Of a DNA stretch of 64,000 nucleotides, positions 51,940-62,882 are shown piece after piece (positions within the stretch are counted from its first letter, which is position 1; each line of letters begins with the position of its first letter). Source of the stretch: Echinarachnius parma (lineage: Eukaryota; Echinodermata; Echinoidea; Clypeasteroida; Echinarachniidae); assembly GCA_037951105.1 (NCBI GenBank), contig JBAMJV010003329.1, positions 27,713-91,712 on the forward strand, in the 5' to 3' direction. Position numbers and translations under genes: made by a program. A model generated the notes under the pieces. It did no database searches. It was given only the letters and a program-made list of their open reading frames with translations, and was not told where the DNA came from.

Positions 51940-52070
51940 GTATGTGTAAGAGGGCTTAACATAGCCGGGGAAGTGCCTCCTAGCACGGGGGAATGTGATG
52001 ATTCTTCCATACGGCTCAGGTTTCACTGCCACTCTGGCTGCCCCAGCAGCACGCCACTCGTCTTGTGTTC
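51940..52070 (-). other. Exon-like segment, unrecognised
   Basis: The frame DEWRAAGAARVAVKPEPYGR, IITFPRARRHFPGYVKPSY is open near 52060-51945. It lies on the minus strand in line with neighbouring candidates. Splice borders are unclear. Confidence 0.3.
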
Positions 52071-52199
52071 AAAGACCTGAGAGAAAATGCAACACACATA
52101 AATAATAAATGAATAACTTTGAATCATATTTAAAGCCATCTTTTTCTTTGAAGGTAATTCTTTTGCTTATCAAATAATTTCTCAACAAATAACCTAACC

Positions 52200-52500
52200 C
52201 TAACAAATGTTATAGTATAACCTTCTTTATGTGGCGTCCTGACATTGGGGATGATGCCTACATAAGACCCAGCTCTCCTCAACGTGCTTTACTTATGATG
52301 GCCGGTTGGCGTTGTCCATGGCTAAAGTGAGTATAAAGTACCCCAGAGGTCAAGGGCCTGGCTGCTGTCTAATTTCTCTTCATCAACCAGGCCTCCTAGG
52401 GTACTTTGCCAGTACTTCTATTGGGCCTCCTCCAACTCTAGCAGGCCCTCGTCCATCAGCTGTTCCTATGTAGTGAAGAGTTTATAAAGAGAAAAGGCTT
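52200..52500 (-). other. Two short exon-like pieces
   Basis: AGSYVGIIPNVRTPHKEG (about 52270-52220) and, after TTCCTACATAG-like acceptor, EQLMDEGLLELEEAQ followed by a stop (about 52462-52418). The second resembles the EWQELMEEAGEELMED part of the segment at 55434-55810, hinting that both belong to one repeated or duplicated gene. Confidence 0.3.
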
Positions 52501-52503
52501 AGT

Positions 52504-52991
52504 CTATGACCAGAGTGCAACCTTCCCCAATAATGACTGGATCATTAATTTATTTCCATGACTGGCCCTTTTTCTCCTTCCTCTCCAGGGACCGCTTTGA
52601 GGGCACCTGTGAGTTTTCGCCACTCGTCCCCCATGCCATGCCACGGCATCTCTATGACTAACTCTATGAATAGGGAAATGCTTAAACAGAAGCTTGCCAC
52701 TGTTACCGGGGCCATCATTCTCACCAACCTCCATTTCCTCGTCTTGGGTATGGTCCTCCTCTGACGCATCAGATGTATTTTCCTCTGTGATATTTAAGGG
52801 AGGGATGCTATATACTTCCCTTAGGTAGTTCCTGTAGAGGAATTTAGGTACTTTAATGAAAATGTAGACAATTTTGTTTATAGATTTATAACACTTAAAG
52901 CATTTCAACCAAATAAAGGTTAAATATTTACCAAGCAGGTCCCGGGGGAAGTTTTGACCATACTTCGTGAATTTGATGATGGATCTGGTTA
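52504..52991 (-). other. Exon-like segments with acidic region, unrecognised
   Basis: 52991-52932: TRSIIKFTKYGQNFPRDLL between acceptor ATTTGCAG and donor GTAAATAT. From 52831: after TCCTCTACAG, NYLREVYSIPPLNITEENTS followed by an acidic stretch (DASEEDHTQDEEMEVGENDG). Splicing these two directly would shift the frame, so either the borders are wrong or the copy is broken. In another frame MPWHGMGDEWRKLTGALKAV also looks protein-like. Confidence 0.35.
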
Positions 52992-53159
52992 CTGCAAATA
53001 TCAATGCAAAACATGTTGAGAAATGAGAAGTTACGATCAAGCTAGGGCATTATAAACTAATGTTATTTTTGTTACACTGCCATATTTATGCATATTTGAA
53101 TTATGATATAGGGACACATGAATTATGTGGATGCAGGCAAATATGATAATTTTGGCGTA

Positions 53160-53292
53160 CCTTTTCTTTTCTTTTGCAGCGTCTCTGAAGTGTGTACATA
53201 ATACGAGATGGAGAGACCAAGCCCAGAGCGACGTGTGACTACATTTACACGAGGCAGAGCTCGTAGCCCAGAACACACCTGAGTGGAACAAG
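53160..53292 (-). other. Exon-like segment, unrecognised
   Basis: ALGLVSPSRIMYTLQRRCKR and KEK precede a donor-like GTACGCC near 53160. Basic and protein-like, but short. Listed because it continues the series of minus-strand candidates. Confidence 0.25.
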
Positions 53293-53807
53293 TTATCTCA
53301 TAGGGGAGGGAACGGACACACCGTCCTGTGCACCTAAATCAAGTAAGTCAAGTAGTATAATAAGTTGCAGTAGTACCATAATCATCATTACCATAATGAT
53401 TTCACCCCAACAAGGTAAAGTTGTCCCTTCTCCATTCCCCATTGAACCAATATGATCAGTACCTTTAATATTCCTCCTTTGATTGTATCAGCAAACATAC
53501 AGGTATAAAGACAAACTCAGGCAGGTGGATAATTTTGGAATGAAGAAAAGCCATCAGGTTGTGACAAATGTGTACTCTTTCAGGAGGTTTCGGAGTTGGG
53601 TGGTTTGCTAAATGGGGGCGTGGGGCGTTAACTTGCTGGGGGCAATTGTGCTAGGGTGGTAATTATATGGGGGATCATTTATTAATCAGGTGGTAATAAG
53701 CCAGGTTTTAATTGTCCTAGATTGAATCTTTGGTGACATTTGTTTCTGGCTTGCATTTTGACTGTGTCAGAGAGAAGCTCAGCCTATTTGATGAAGGCAT
53801 ATATATA

Positions 53808-55188
53808 TATATGAAAGGTTTATTTTATTCATGCAAACTCGTAGCCATACGGCTAAATTGCTTAACATTTACAGTGTAAAAATACATAATACATCAAACA
53901 ACATTATACTAAAATAATAAAGTTGTAAGTAAAATACATACTATGTCAACAAGGAACAACATTAATCAGACATAATAATAATTTCGTAGACATTAAAATA
54001 ATAAAACAATTCTTGTATTCAAACTACCATCAGACTTTCATTAAATAAAGTATATCCTGAATAATTGTCACTATCTAAATTGCGCAAAGAAAACTAATAC
54101 AAAATAAGTACATGTATATGAATATTAAGTAATTATAGCACGTTATGTCTTATCAAATTAATGGGTTGTAATAATAAATTAAAAGCAAGTAATCTTATAG
54201 ACCGCTTTATAATAGACATGTATTTATGATATATCCAGTATTACAACTATAATATATTTGTATACATGCAATAATATATCTCAAACAAATAAATGCGTTT
54301 ACTTGTATCAAAGTGTGTGTGAGTAGTACAAATTCAAATAGCGGTATTGCAACTATATTACATTTATTTTTAGAAAGCCGCATCCAATTGTTCTAATTAT
54401 TTATAAAAGTATCCAGTTTTAAAATCATTCAAGGATTATTGCAGAGAGAAAGGGTTGCACATACTACATTAAATAAAGTATATCGTGAAAAATCTCATGA
54501 TTAAAATTACACAGAGAAAAGTAATACAAAATAATGTATACTAGGAATAATAAATAATTAGAGCACATTCCATGTCGTATCAAATTGATGAGTTGTAATC
54601 ATAAATGCTACTAAGTAAGAAACCCCTAAAAAAGAACACCGTGTCACGTTTAACATCCATTCTTGTTTAACAGACTAGCAAAAAATGGGATGGGACTGTT
54701 TTTGTATCTGTTCGTTTTGGATTTAGGGTCGACACACACTCGGTAGTTTCTTAGGTTTCTGGTTTCTGGTTTGTATCTCCTCGTTGGATTGGGACACGGA
54801 TCAGATTTTTAATCTCAACATGTCTTGGTGTGTGATTGTGGGTCGTAGCTTTAGAGTGATCGGATATCCGCGCAATTATAGGGCGCCGTACGTGGGCTCC
54901 CCCGCGCCGTCCCCGATGCCTTGCTATGCCGAGGTTCTTGATGATGGCTTTCACGCCGCCCGGTAGATGATCATTGTTGTGGTTACGTAATGCCTGGAGT
55001 TCTTTTGTTGTATAGCGGCATATTGGCAGTGTACGAGTATCTGTGACTCGAATAGGTTCCATGCATACTGTCTTATACGGGCGTGTACAATAGCAATCAG
55101 GTGTGATGAAAATGTACGTGAATGTATATGCACTTACGGCAATACTCAGATAGCAAAACAGTCGAAAAAAGTTTATCTTCATACTCAC
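53808..55188 (-). mobile_element. Internally deleted LINE, minus strand
   Basis: It starts with an ORF2-like N-terminus (55188-54751) and ends with a LINE-type 3' terminus, TAGCCGTATGGCTACGAGTT then TGCATGAATAAAATAAACC at about 53808-53860. The endonuclease and reverse transcriptase that should lie between are missing, replaced by about 900 bp of AT-rich 3' region. This fits a deletion derivative. Confidence 0.6.
54751..55188 (-). pseudogene. LINE ORF2 N-terminal segment
   Basis: The frame of 145 codons starts with a hydrophobic stretch (MKINFFRLFCYLSIAVSAY), probably not original. It then reads CRYTTKELQALRNHNND, LPGGVKAIIKNLGIARHRG, RRGGAHVRRPI. The pattern YTxxELLxLR...L...LGIxRxRGxRGGxxxxRxI precedes the endonuclease domain in many LINE ORF2 proteins. 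The endonuclease itself does not follow. It could be taken for a secreted peptide because of its start, but the LINE-type block argues otherwise. Confidence 0.6.
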
Positions 55189-55433
55189 AAGTCACTAATA
55201 TAAATCACACAAAAATCACAGGAAGAGTGCAACCGGATAGTCCAAAACAGTACATCACAATTATGTATGATATAATCAGATTATAACTGCAAAAATAAAG
55301 AGAAATTTCAGACAAGCTTTTCTCTTCAGCGGCGCAGCAAAACAGCGCCCTCTAACACATTGACTGTAATGCATGAAGGCAATTTGATTTGATGTTCCTT
55401 TTCTTCTATGCACATGATGCAACAGTGTCTTAA

Positions 55434-55810
55434 TCATGATTTATAACTTTTCTTATTTATCCTGCATGTTTCTTGTTCGGGGGGAAAAGCGGGTACAACA
55501 GCCGAGACAACAGCTGGGTCAGTAGCCGAGACAACAGCTGGGTCAGCAGCCGAGACAACAGCTGCGTCAGCAGCCGAGACAACAGCTGCGTCAGCAGCCG
55601 AGACAACAGCTGCGTCAGCAGCCGAGACAACACCTGGGACACCTTCTCCATCCTCCATCAGCTCCTCCCCAGCTTCTTCCATCAGCTCTTGCCATTCCTT
55701 TGGTGGCTCTTTATCATGTGCAAGTTCCATTCCCTCAAACTTGGACAATTTCCCCACAAAGAAGGCATGTTGGTCGAGACAAAAATTGTGGTGCCATGCT
55801 TGATTTAGAC
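55434..55810 (-). other. Exon-like segment with 8-residue repeats, unrecognised
   Basis: After an acceptor-like TACTCATTCTAG the frame reads LNQAWHHNFCLDQHAFFVGK, LSKFEGMELAHDKEPPKEWQ, ELMEEAGEELMEDGEG, then six to seven copies of AADAAVVS from a 24-bp tandem repeat, and a short tail to a stop at 55434. The first part is protein-like and acidic. The repeats are in frame. The family is not recognised. Confidence 0.4.
55501..55640. repeat. 24-bp tandem repeat, six copies
   Basis: Units GCCGAGACAACAGCTG + GGTCAGCA, nearly identical. The 24-bp period preserves any frame. Confidence 0.92.
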
Positions 55811-56552
55811 CTAGAATGAGTAGATGATAAAATATGATATTGAGAAAGTGTCTTCTTACCTTTGACCTTGCATTACCCCTAAATTGCCTTTGATCACTCT
55901 TATAAGGGTATGCGTGTATCAATTTTTCTATGTTATTACTCCAGTGACCTTTGATCTTTAAGCTCTTGACCGTCAAATCTCTTCCGGTTTGTGCATACAT
56001 GTAACAAATTTGAAAGTAATCCGTTCACATAGTAAGTATGGTACAAGTGATATTTTTGTATACATAATTTACCTTTTTGATCCATAATTAAACCATGATC
56101 TACTCTACAGGCAGCAAACAGATGTGAATTTATTGCACAGCTTTAATTTGCAATATAATATGTTTCATTAGCATTATTACCCTCAGACCTTTTAATCCAT
56201 GACCCAAATATTTATCTGAATATCTATGTCTTCAAATGCATACAGGAACTGAGTGTGATGTCTATCAGTGAAACGGACCTGAAGTTATAGCAGTAACGAG
56301 ATCTGGAATCTACATACTAATGGATGGGCAACCCCAAATCAGGGTTAAGGCTTCGAAGAAAGTGACTGCAGTTCGTCTGTAACTTTTTACAGGATTGAAG
56401 TATCATTTGGCATTTTCAAAACTAATTTGACCTAAGATGACTTATGAACATGGCATGACATGTACGTCCTACCTGTAAACCTATGTCTCTAGTTTGATTT
56501 TTAAAAAAGGATGTTCATTCCAAGTTGCATTCTTAGAACATGTTGACGTTAA

Positions 56553-57097
56553 AAGTGATCCAGGTAAAGTGTCTAACTCCACGAAAATTACTTGGAGATT
56601 CCTCGTTTCTCTTCTACCGTGTTGTTTAGCTTATGGTAAGAGAAGAATAAAATAGGGTTAGATTTGTTCAAATGTCCCTTTAGTATGTAGATAATTATCA
56701 TTTAAAATAATTATTTGAAAAGCGTTGCCAACGCTTTTGATAAAAAGTACAATTGTCGTAGCTGAACACGTCCCGGCCAGCGCGCGTGGGAAACATTCCC
56801 GACACTACTGAACTTTGAGCTGAGCGCGCGCAAATTCCATGAATTCTGTACCATCTGTAAACATACACGGGTGCGGATATCGTCAACGGATGATTATTAC
56901 TGCGACAAATCTACGCAGGCCATCAGTATTCGGTGATAAAATATGAACTCAATATTCATTTTTTTCACAAGGTAAACAGTGTTCGTTTTCTTTCAAACTT
57001 TCACAAATCTTTCAATTGCATTTTACAATGATATTGATATAGGATTTAAGTCTGAAATGTCATTTTATGCAATATCTGACACTTTACAGGGATCACT
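56553..57097 (-). mobile_element. TTAA-target MITE, AGTGATCC family, copy 2
   Basis: This is the inverted equivalent of 5327-5889, with TTAA at 56549-56552 and 57098-57101. Right end TTTACAGGGATCACT is intact and the left end is slightly eroded (AAGTGATCCAGGTAAAG). The CpG-rich core (GAGCGCGCGC) is retained. Confidence 0.85.
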
Positions 57098-57424
57098 TTA
57101 AGTTACCCTTGAACTTTACACCTGACCTTTGACAACATCATTAAAAAATGGTATGCCAATTTTACCTAAGTATTGTGTATAGAAGTGATTCGTCTTATAT
57201 ATACATATGTACTAAAGTTGTATTCAAAATTGTTGACTGATAGACAGACACACAGACTGACAGATATACTGGTGCAAGAAGACTTTGACTTAGACTCACG
57301 TCAAAGTTCCTGCGTCGTCCGACGCATGAGGCGGTCATCACTCTCCAGCTGGGTCTGTCGGCAGTTTGTTTCTTTGTCATTTAAATTTCTAGGGCTGCAT
57401 TTCAGATCATGTCAAATGTTCTGT

Positions 57425-58035
57425 TTCCAGTGCATTCTGGGCCTGCCCCTTCGTCTTCTACCCAGGGGAGTCCACCATAGAGCTTGGTTTGCTATGCTGT
57501 CAGAGAGAAGACATGCTACGGCCCAATCACTGCAGGCGCCTAATAAAACAAATGCATTATTGCGGATACTGGAGGCTGCTTACAACGTTCTCTAAATTCT
57601 TTGTTTGTGATGAAGTCTTTCTACATGATGTGTAGGATCTTTCGCAGGCATTTTGAATCAAAAGCATCCAGTTTCATTTCCTGAGTAATCTTTAAATACC
57701 ATGTTTCACAGCCATACAAAAGGCTCAATAATACATTTGTATTGTAGAAACGAAGCTTGGTTTTAAGGGAAAACTTCTTTCTGGACCAGAAATTCTGCAA
57801 TTGATCTCCTTGGTCATGTCTCCCTGTTCATTGATTGAGCTTACCACGAAATCTGAAATCTTCGAAAGTGTTGATTTTGTCATGACCTATAAAGACATCT
57901 TGTACGGAGATGGTGGTCTCCTTGAAACATGTACTTTGTTTGATGCTGATGAGTAGGCCAAGCTCTTTAGCATTTCCACCGATAGTGTCTACAAGTTGCT
58001 GTTGGTGCATGCACAAAGCATGCAGCCATAAGTTT
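57425..58035 (-). pseudogene. LINE reverse transcriptase C-terminal fragment
   Basis: Minus-strand frames with shifts read GGNAKELGLLISIKQSTCFK, FEDFRFRGKL, then KTKLRFYNTNVLLSLLYGCE, TWYLKITQEMKLDAFDSKCL, RKIL and a broken tail. K(L/F)xxYNxxVLxxLLYGxExW...L.AF..KCLRxIL is the conserved region after the RT palm in RTE/CR1/Jockey-type LINEs. This is an isolated fragment and belongs to a different LINE lineage from the copy at 11.9-17.4 kb. Confidence 0.75.
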
Positions 58036-58099
58036 TTCCATACACCGGATATAAAAACGAGAGATGTATATTGTTTTGTTACCTTGTTCATCGCGACCT

Positions 58100-59419
58100 G
58101 TTTGTAATGGTTCTAATGCTGCCAAATCCAAAGAATAAAGGCCTTAAAAGTGCATCACATTTCCTCCTGTATATTGATGTATGGGATATGCTGCTGGGAT
58201 GTGTAACATTTGTCAGACTTGAAACCAAATAACATGGGTCCCATTTTCTTTAAAAATATATTTCACATGGGCACTGTTCATTAATCATCCCTCCGACCTT
58301 GGTCCTTGCAAAATATAACACCAGTTCTATATCGTCCGAATATTTGTCAGAACTGACTCTTAACGTGGTTTCATTTTCTCATCTAAGAAAACCTAGACAA
58401 GTGTTCTTTCAAATCTTGTATTCTTTATGTCACCCTGATCATAAACACATGATACCAATTAAATATGTACCCATATTCTCAGCTGTAATAATCTTAGATA
58501 TAGGTGTTTGTGTCAAAGCTTCAGCCTCATACCCCGACTTTATTCTTTGGATTTGTAGGTCCCAAGCCCTGTATAAAGCAGAGGGGAACCATAAGTATGT
58601 ATGTGCGTTTGGAGAACAAAATACTGATTAACATGTGCATGTGTTGTATGTGTTCATGTGATATTTTTTTTTATATTTACTTATTTCATACTATTTGTAA
58701 AATTCATATTTTGTTGATTCATTTTACCATTTACATCTCATATCTTTTTAATCTTATTCCTCTATTATCATTTTCTTAAAATATATTATTCTTACAAAAC
58801 ATACCTATAATATATACATGTAAACTTGTAAATTCGAATATACACCCACACATAACCATGCACACATACAAGCATACATATGATTCTTCGATACTACATA
58901 CACACACACACACACACAAACAGTTTTCTTATGCCTACATTCAAGTACATGCATAGATTATTTAGCTATAAGTTAAAAATATGAACAAATTTCTAAATCC
59001 TTGTTCTTATGTTAATATAAGTTGCTTCCTTTAGGGGGTAGTTGTTCGCATTAGTTCTTAATTATTGAATAGTCTTGGGACTCAAATATAAAAATTGTTT
59101 CACGCTTACATATAAAACAATAAATATAAAAATATTGCTTAATACAGTTGGACAAGTAAAGAAGATGTGTAACTTGCCACGTCATGTATGACATTGCTCT
59201 AGTCTTGACTTTTTTTTGGTGGCATTTTGGTCTTTGACATCAATTATGTTATTTTATTTGTTTCACTGTAACATGTATGTTGAATGTTTATGTCATGGGA
59301 TATGTCGCTAAGCTGTTTATCCCTCCACATTATAACACTTCCATGGGGTTGTTTTAATTTCTCTGTTTATATTTTGTATATATTGGTTGAGTATTATCCT
59401 ATATGGTTTTACCCTGCCC
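58100..59419. other. AT-rich intergenic stretch
   Basis: Only a (CA)n microsatellite at 58896-58918 was seen. Open frames are AT-rich and without motifs. Confidence 0.5.
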
Positions 59420-59650
59420 ACTCCCGTTTGCCCTTCAGCAAGGCATTTAATCCACATAGCTGCTCTCTACCCAGGAGTGTAAATGAGAACTTGGTCGGGT
59501 GCTAATTAGCCTGGGCGCTATCATATGGCTGCCATTGGCTCCCCGGGAAGTTGAGATGGTGCGCAAGATAATTGTGTGGGTTTGACTAGTACTTGATGAC
59601 CACTGAGGGTGATAATAAAAGCGCATAGGGACATGCAATTATGTTCTTGT
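59420..59650 (+). mobile_element. SINE body and tail, plus strand
   Basis: TTGCCCTTCAGCAAGGCATT + TAATCCACATAGCTGCTCTC, followed by GGGCGCTATCATATGGCTGC, GATGGTGCGCAAG and a GTGATAATAAAAGCGCATAG tail. It is the most complete copy of the body seen here. The tRNA head is missing. Confidence 0.65.
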
Positions 59651-59696
59651 GTTATGCACTATAAAAAAGTGTTTCATTATTAGTATTATTACATGT

Positions 59697-60838
59697 ATTA
59701 GCTGCACTACGTAGTCCAAAATATCTAGGCAAAGGGCACCAGTCATCTTCTCCAGAGTCGACATCTGCATCAGTTGAGCATAGGCCTACTGAACCAAACG
59801 GACCCGTGTCGTGGGTCTACTCACGCGGTACTTGGGCTACAACAGGCGGGGGACTGGATGCCCCCTTTTTTCATTTGCATACATTATGTTTGATTCCATA
59901 GCTGGAACTATGAATCATATCATATTTCTGTCTCGGGTATGCACCGAATCGCACAATTTAAAGCCAAAAATATGCAAAAGCTCCCTCCAGTGGGAGGGGG
60001 ACAACCCCTCCCCCGCTTGGTCACTTCGCTCCCTCGTGATGCCCTCCACTTTAGAGAACATTTCCCCCCCCCCCCCCCCTTCTTGAAAATAATCCTTCTA
60101 CAACAAGCACATCATTTACAGATCCACTTAACCAGATAGATCTGAATTCAAATGTAAGCCAGTAACAACAGTTCCACCATGCAGGAGATATACATGTGAT
60201 CAACAGCGTGTGTCTTAGTGTGTTCACCTTATAGATTGCGGGGGATAAGGGATATATCCCCCACTTTTTGATGCTGGAGTGGCCTGTACAAGTACCCAAA
60301 CAATCCCCCATGTTTTCGATGTAAAATCTCAATAAAATCTCAATAAAATCATACAAAATGCATAATGACAATAATAATGGTAATAAGGATAAGAAGATTA
60401 ATACTTAATAGCCATACCTCTAAAGAGATATTTTAAACACCAGTTTCAATATTTCTCCACGTGTGTTCACGGGCGTAGATCCCACACCCTCCCCAAATAA
60501 GTATAAACATGCAAGGATGACGTGAGCGTATTGAAGTACGGTTTGTGTGTAGGTTTGATTGTGTTTGTATAGCTGTTTGATTGTGTTTGTATAGCGGTCT
60601 AATCATGAGGGAGATGATTTAAATCATGATTTCTTTAACTTATGTATTATCATATTTTCTTCCAAGGTATGCACCAGGTTGCAAGATTGCGAGTAAAAAA
60701 AAAATACAAAAGGTATGCACTCCCTCCCACCCCCCCCCCCCGCCCCCTTCGCGCCCTCGGGCTTGGGCGCTCCGCTCGATCGCAGTTGTGCCCCCCCCCC
60801 CCCCCCCCCCAATCCGTTGACCCTCGCTACGCCACTGG
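59697..60838. mobile_element. Partial copy of the 2.17-kb hAT-like element
   Basis: It matches 14411-16135 in order: GCTGCACTACGTAGTCC, CACCAGTCATCTTCTCCAGA, TGAGCATAGGCCTACTGAA, two CACCGAATCGCACAATTT modules, and the right end CTCGCTACGCCACTG at 60824-60838. The left half, including the left terminal repeat, is missing. Confidence 0.85.
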
Positions 60839-61116
60839 ACGCATTTATCATATAAAGTAGTGAGTGTGAGTATGTATTGGTGTTTGTGCGTTCGTTTGTT
60901 TAATCATGCTGTGTTCGTTTATTATGGCGATCGCGTGTGCATTATTGATCACAGAATAAATCAAACTCCACTGGAAACAAATCTCTTTCGGAGGCGCTGA
61001 TGTTTATTAGAAATCCCTCTACGTCGCAATTTTGAAATAAAAGACAAACTTCAAAATGCACACTATAGAGTGGCGAAGTTTGATGTCATCTATGACGTCA
61101 TAAATACCTATCTTTA
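60839..61116. other. Spacer, nothing recognised
   Basis: Short AT-rich region. TGACGTCATAAATACC near 61092 is an isolated CRE-like palindrome. Confidence 0.4.
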
Positions 61117-61432
61117 GAATATTCAAATTTGAGCTTCATTTTCAGAAAGAGCATAACAAATAATGTCTAAATCATGAAAATCAATTGAATATGTTAAGTA
61201 TTGGCTGAGATACGACCATCCGAATTATTTGTTTGTCCAATAGGCGAATCAGTGTTATAGTGCACTGATTCATAACTTTATGAACCAGAGCACTATAACA
61301 CTGATTGCCTATTGAAGTACAATTAAGTTGGATGGGCATATCTCAGCCAATACTTAACATATTTAATTGATTTTTGGTATTTAGACATTATTTGTCATGC
61401 TCGTTATGAAAATGAAGTTCAAATTTGAAAAA
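61117..61432. mobile_element. 316-bp foldback element
   Basis: Arms of ~145 bp are inverted around a short centre (about 61262-61290). The left arm includes CAAATTTGAGCTTCATTTTC, ATAATGTCTAAAT, GTTAAGTATTGGCTGAGATA and CAGTGTTATAGTGC. The right arm is the complement at roughly 85% identity. No target duplication was confirmed. Confidence 0.8.
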
Positions 61433-61455
61433 TCTAAAAAAAACTCTTATTAGTC

Positions 61456-61640
61456 AGTGGCGTAATGAGCAAAACATTTTGTTGGGGGGCTATTGGGATA
61501 TCGCGGATATTGCGAGGGAGCGAAGCGACTGAGCTGGGGAAAAGGTGTGGGAGGGGGTGTCCCCCCTCCCACTGTAGGGCGCATTTGCATTTTTGGACTT
61601 GAAACTGTGAAATCTGGTACATTGCCTAGAAAATAAATTC
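61456..61640. mobile_element. hAT-like element, left part (CAGTGGCGTAATGAGC)
   Basis: Same terminal and module order as 34917: CAGTGGCGTAATGAGCAAAA, GGATATTGCGAGGGAGCGAA, then CCCCCTCCCACTGTAGGG and ACTTGAAACTGTGAAATCTG. A similar internal module reappears at 62258-62400, past the big palindrome, which may therefore have inserted into this element. Confidence 0.65.
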
Positions 61641-61862
61641 TGCCTTGACGACATGTACTATAATGTGCGTTTGTGCGTCATCATCGTCATGATTCTACAA
61701 ACATAAGAGGTTATGATTGATTTATGAAGAAAAGCTACAATGCACGCCCCCCCCCCCCCCCCCCCAAAAAAAAAAAAAAAAAAAATTCGCAAAGTGACGT
61801 ATTCAGTTCAAACAGTGCATCCAAGGCATTATTTTATGACAAAACAACATGAACATTAATAC

Positions 61863-62198
61863 GTGTGGTTTACGGGTACACCATGTGAGATGGGTGGATT
61901 GGTAAGTCCTGAAAGGGACTATGGTAGTCCTAGAAAGGACTGTTGGTGTAGTTCTGAAAAGAACTGTTGGTATTCTTTCTAGGAGAGTTCTAAAAAGAAC
62001 TGTTGGTAGTCCTAGAAAGGACTGTTGGTAGTCCTATAAAGGACTGTTGGGATAGTCCTGAAAAAGACTGTTGGTATTCTAGAAAGAATACCAACAGTTC
62101 TTTTCAGAACTACACCAACAGTCCTTTCTAGGACTACCATAGTCCTTTTCAGGACTTACCAATCCACCCATCTCACATGGTGTACCCGTAAACCACAC
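61863..62198. repeat. 336-bp palindrome made of histone-stem-loop-like hairpins
   Basis: The outer arms GTGTGGTTTACGGGTACACC + ATGTGAGATGGGTGGATT and their exact complement flank about eleven 16-nt hairpins (6-bp stem, 4-nt loop) spaced 20-25 bp. Forms include AGTCCTAGAAAGGACT, AGTTCTGAAAAGAACT and, on the right arm, AGTTCTTTTCAGAACT and AGTCCTTTTCAGGACT. Right-arm hairpins are preceded by CCAACA and followed by ACC. Arm identity is very high over ~118 bp each. No frame or RNA gene is evident. Confidence 0.92.
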
Positions 62199-62813
62199 CG
62201 ATACTTACAAGCAACATTTAACATGAACATTGTATTCCAGACGTATACAAGACCGATTCCCGAAGGAGCGAAACAATAACCGAGAAGGGGAAGGGTGATT
62301 ATTGGGTGTGATGGTAAGTGGGTGCACGGTAAAGGTGCTTTTGCAATGTTTTACTTGAAATTATGCAATCTGGCGCATACTAGGGAAGGAAATTCGACTT
62401 GACATGAAGTAAAATCTGTGTTTTCTTTTCTAAAGAAATATCATTTTTTTCAATCACTGTTATCGAATTAGATAAAAGGCATGCTTGACCTTTTTTGCGG
62501 GGGGAGGGGGGGGGGGGGGAAGCGCCCCTCAAGCCCCCCCCCCCAACCAGTACCACATCTATGGCATGACAATTAAAAAATAATAATTCATAAGACCTAT
62601 GAACATGTTTAGAAACTTATGAGGAACGGAAAGGGTTTAATTAATGAACTATTTCAGGATATATGGTGAGAAATCAACAATAATCTGTAACGCATGCCTC
62701 TTCCTAACTGCCGATAATGGTTCCTGTGTATTATACCTAAGATGGAGAATGGTCGATGTAGAACTAAATGCAAGCTATGCTGTAAAATTGCATGTAAGAA
62801 AGAACATTTTTAT
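62199..62813. other. Spacer with hAT-like module
   Basis: 62258-62400 resembles the inside of hAT-like copies (GAAGGAGCGAAAC, ACTTGAAATTATGCAATCTG). G and C runs at 62498-62545 with AAGCGCCCCTCAAGCCCC. Otherwise nothing. Confidence 0.4.
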
Positions 62814-62866
62814 GTTGTGATGAATAATAACATTTTTATGTTGTGATGAATAATAACATTTTGTTT
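62814..62866. repeat. 27-bp direct duplication
   Basis: TTGTGATGAATAATAACATT + TTTATG occurs twice in tandem directly downstream (minus-strand sense) of the tRNA-like sequence. Confidence 0.85.
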
Positions 62867-62882
62867 TGATAAAAGATAAATA

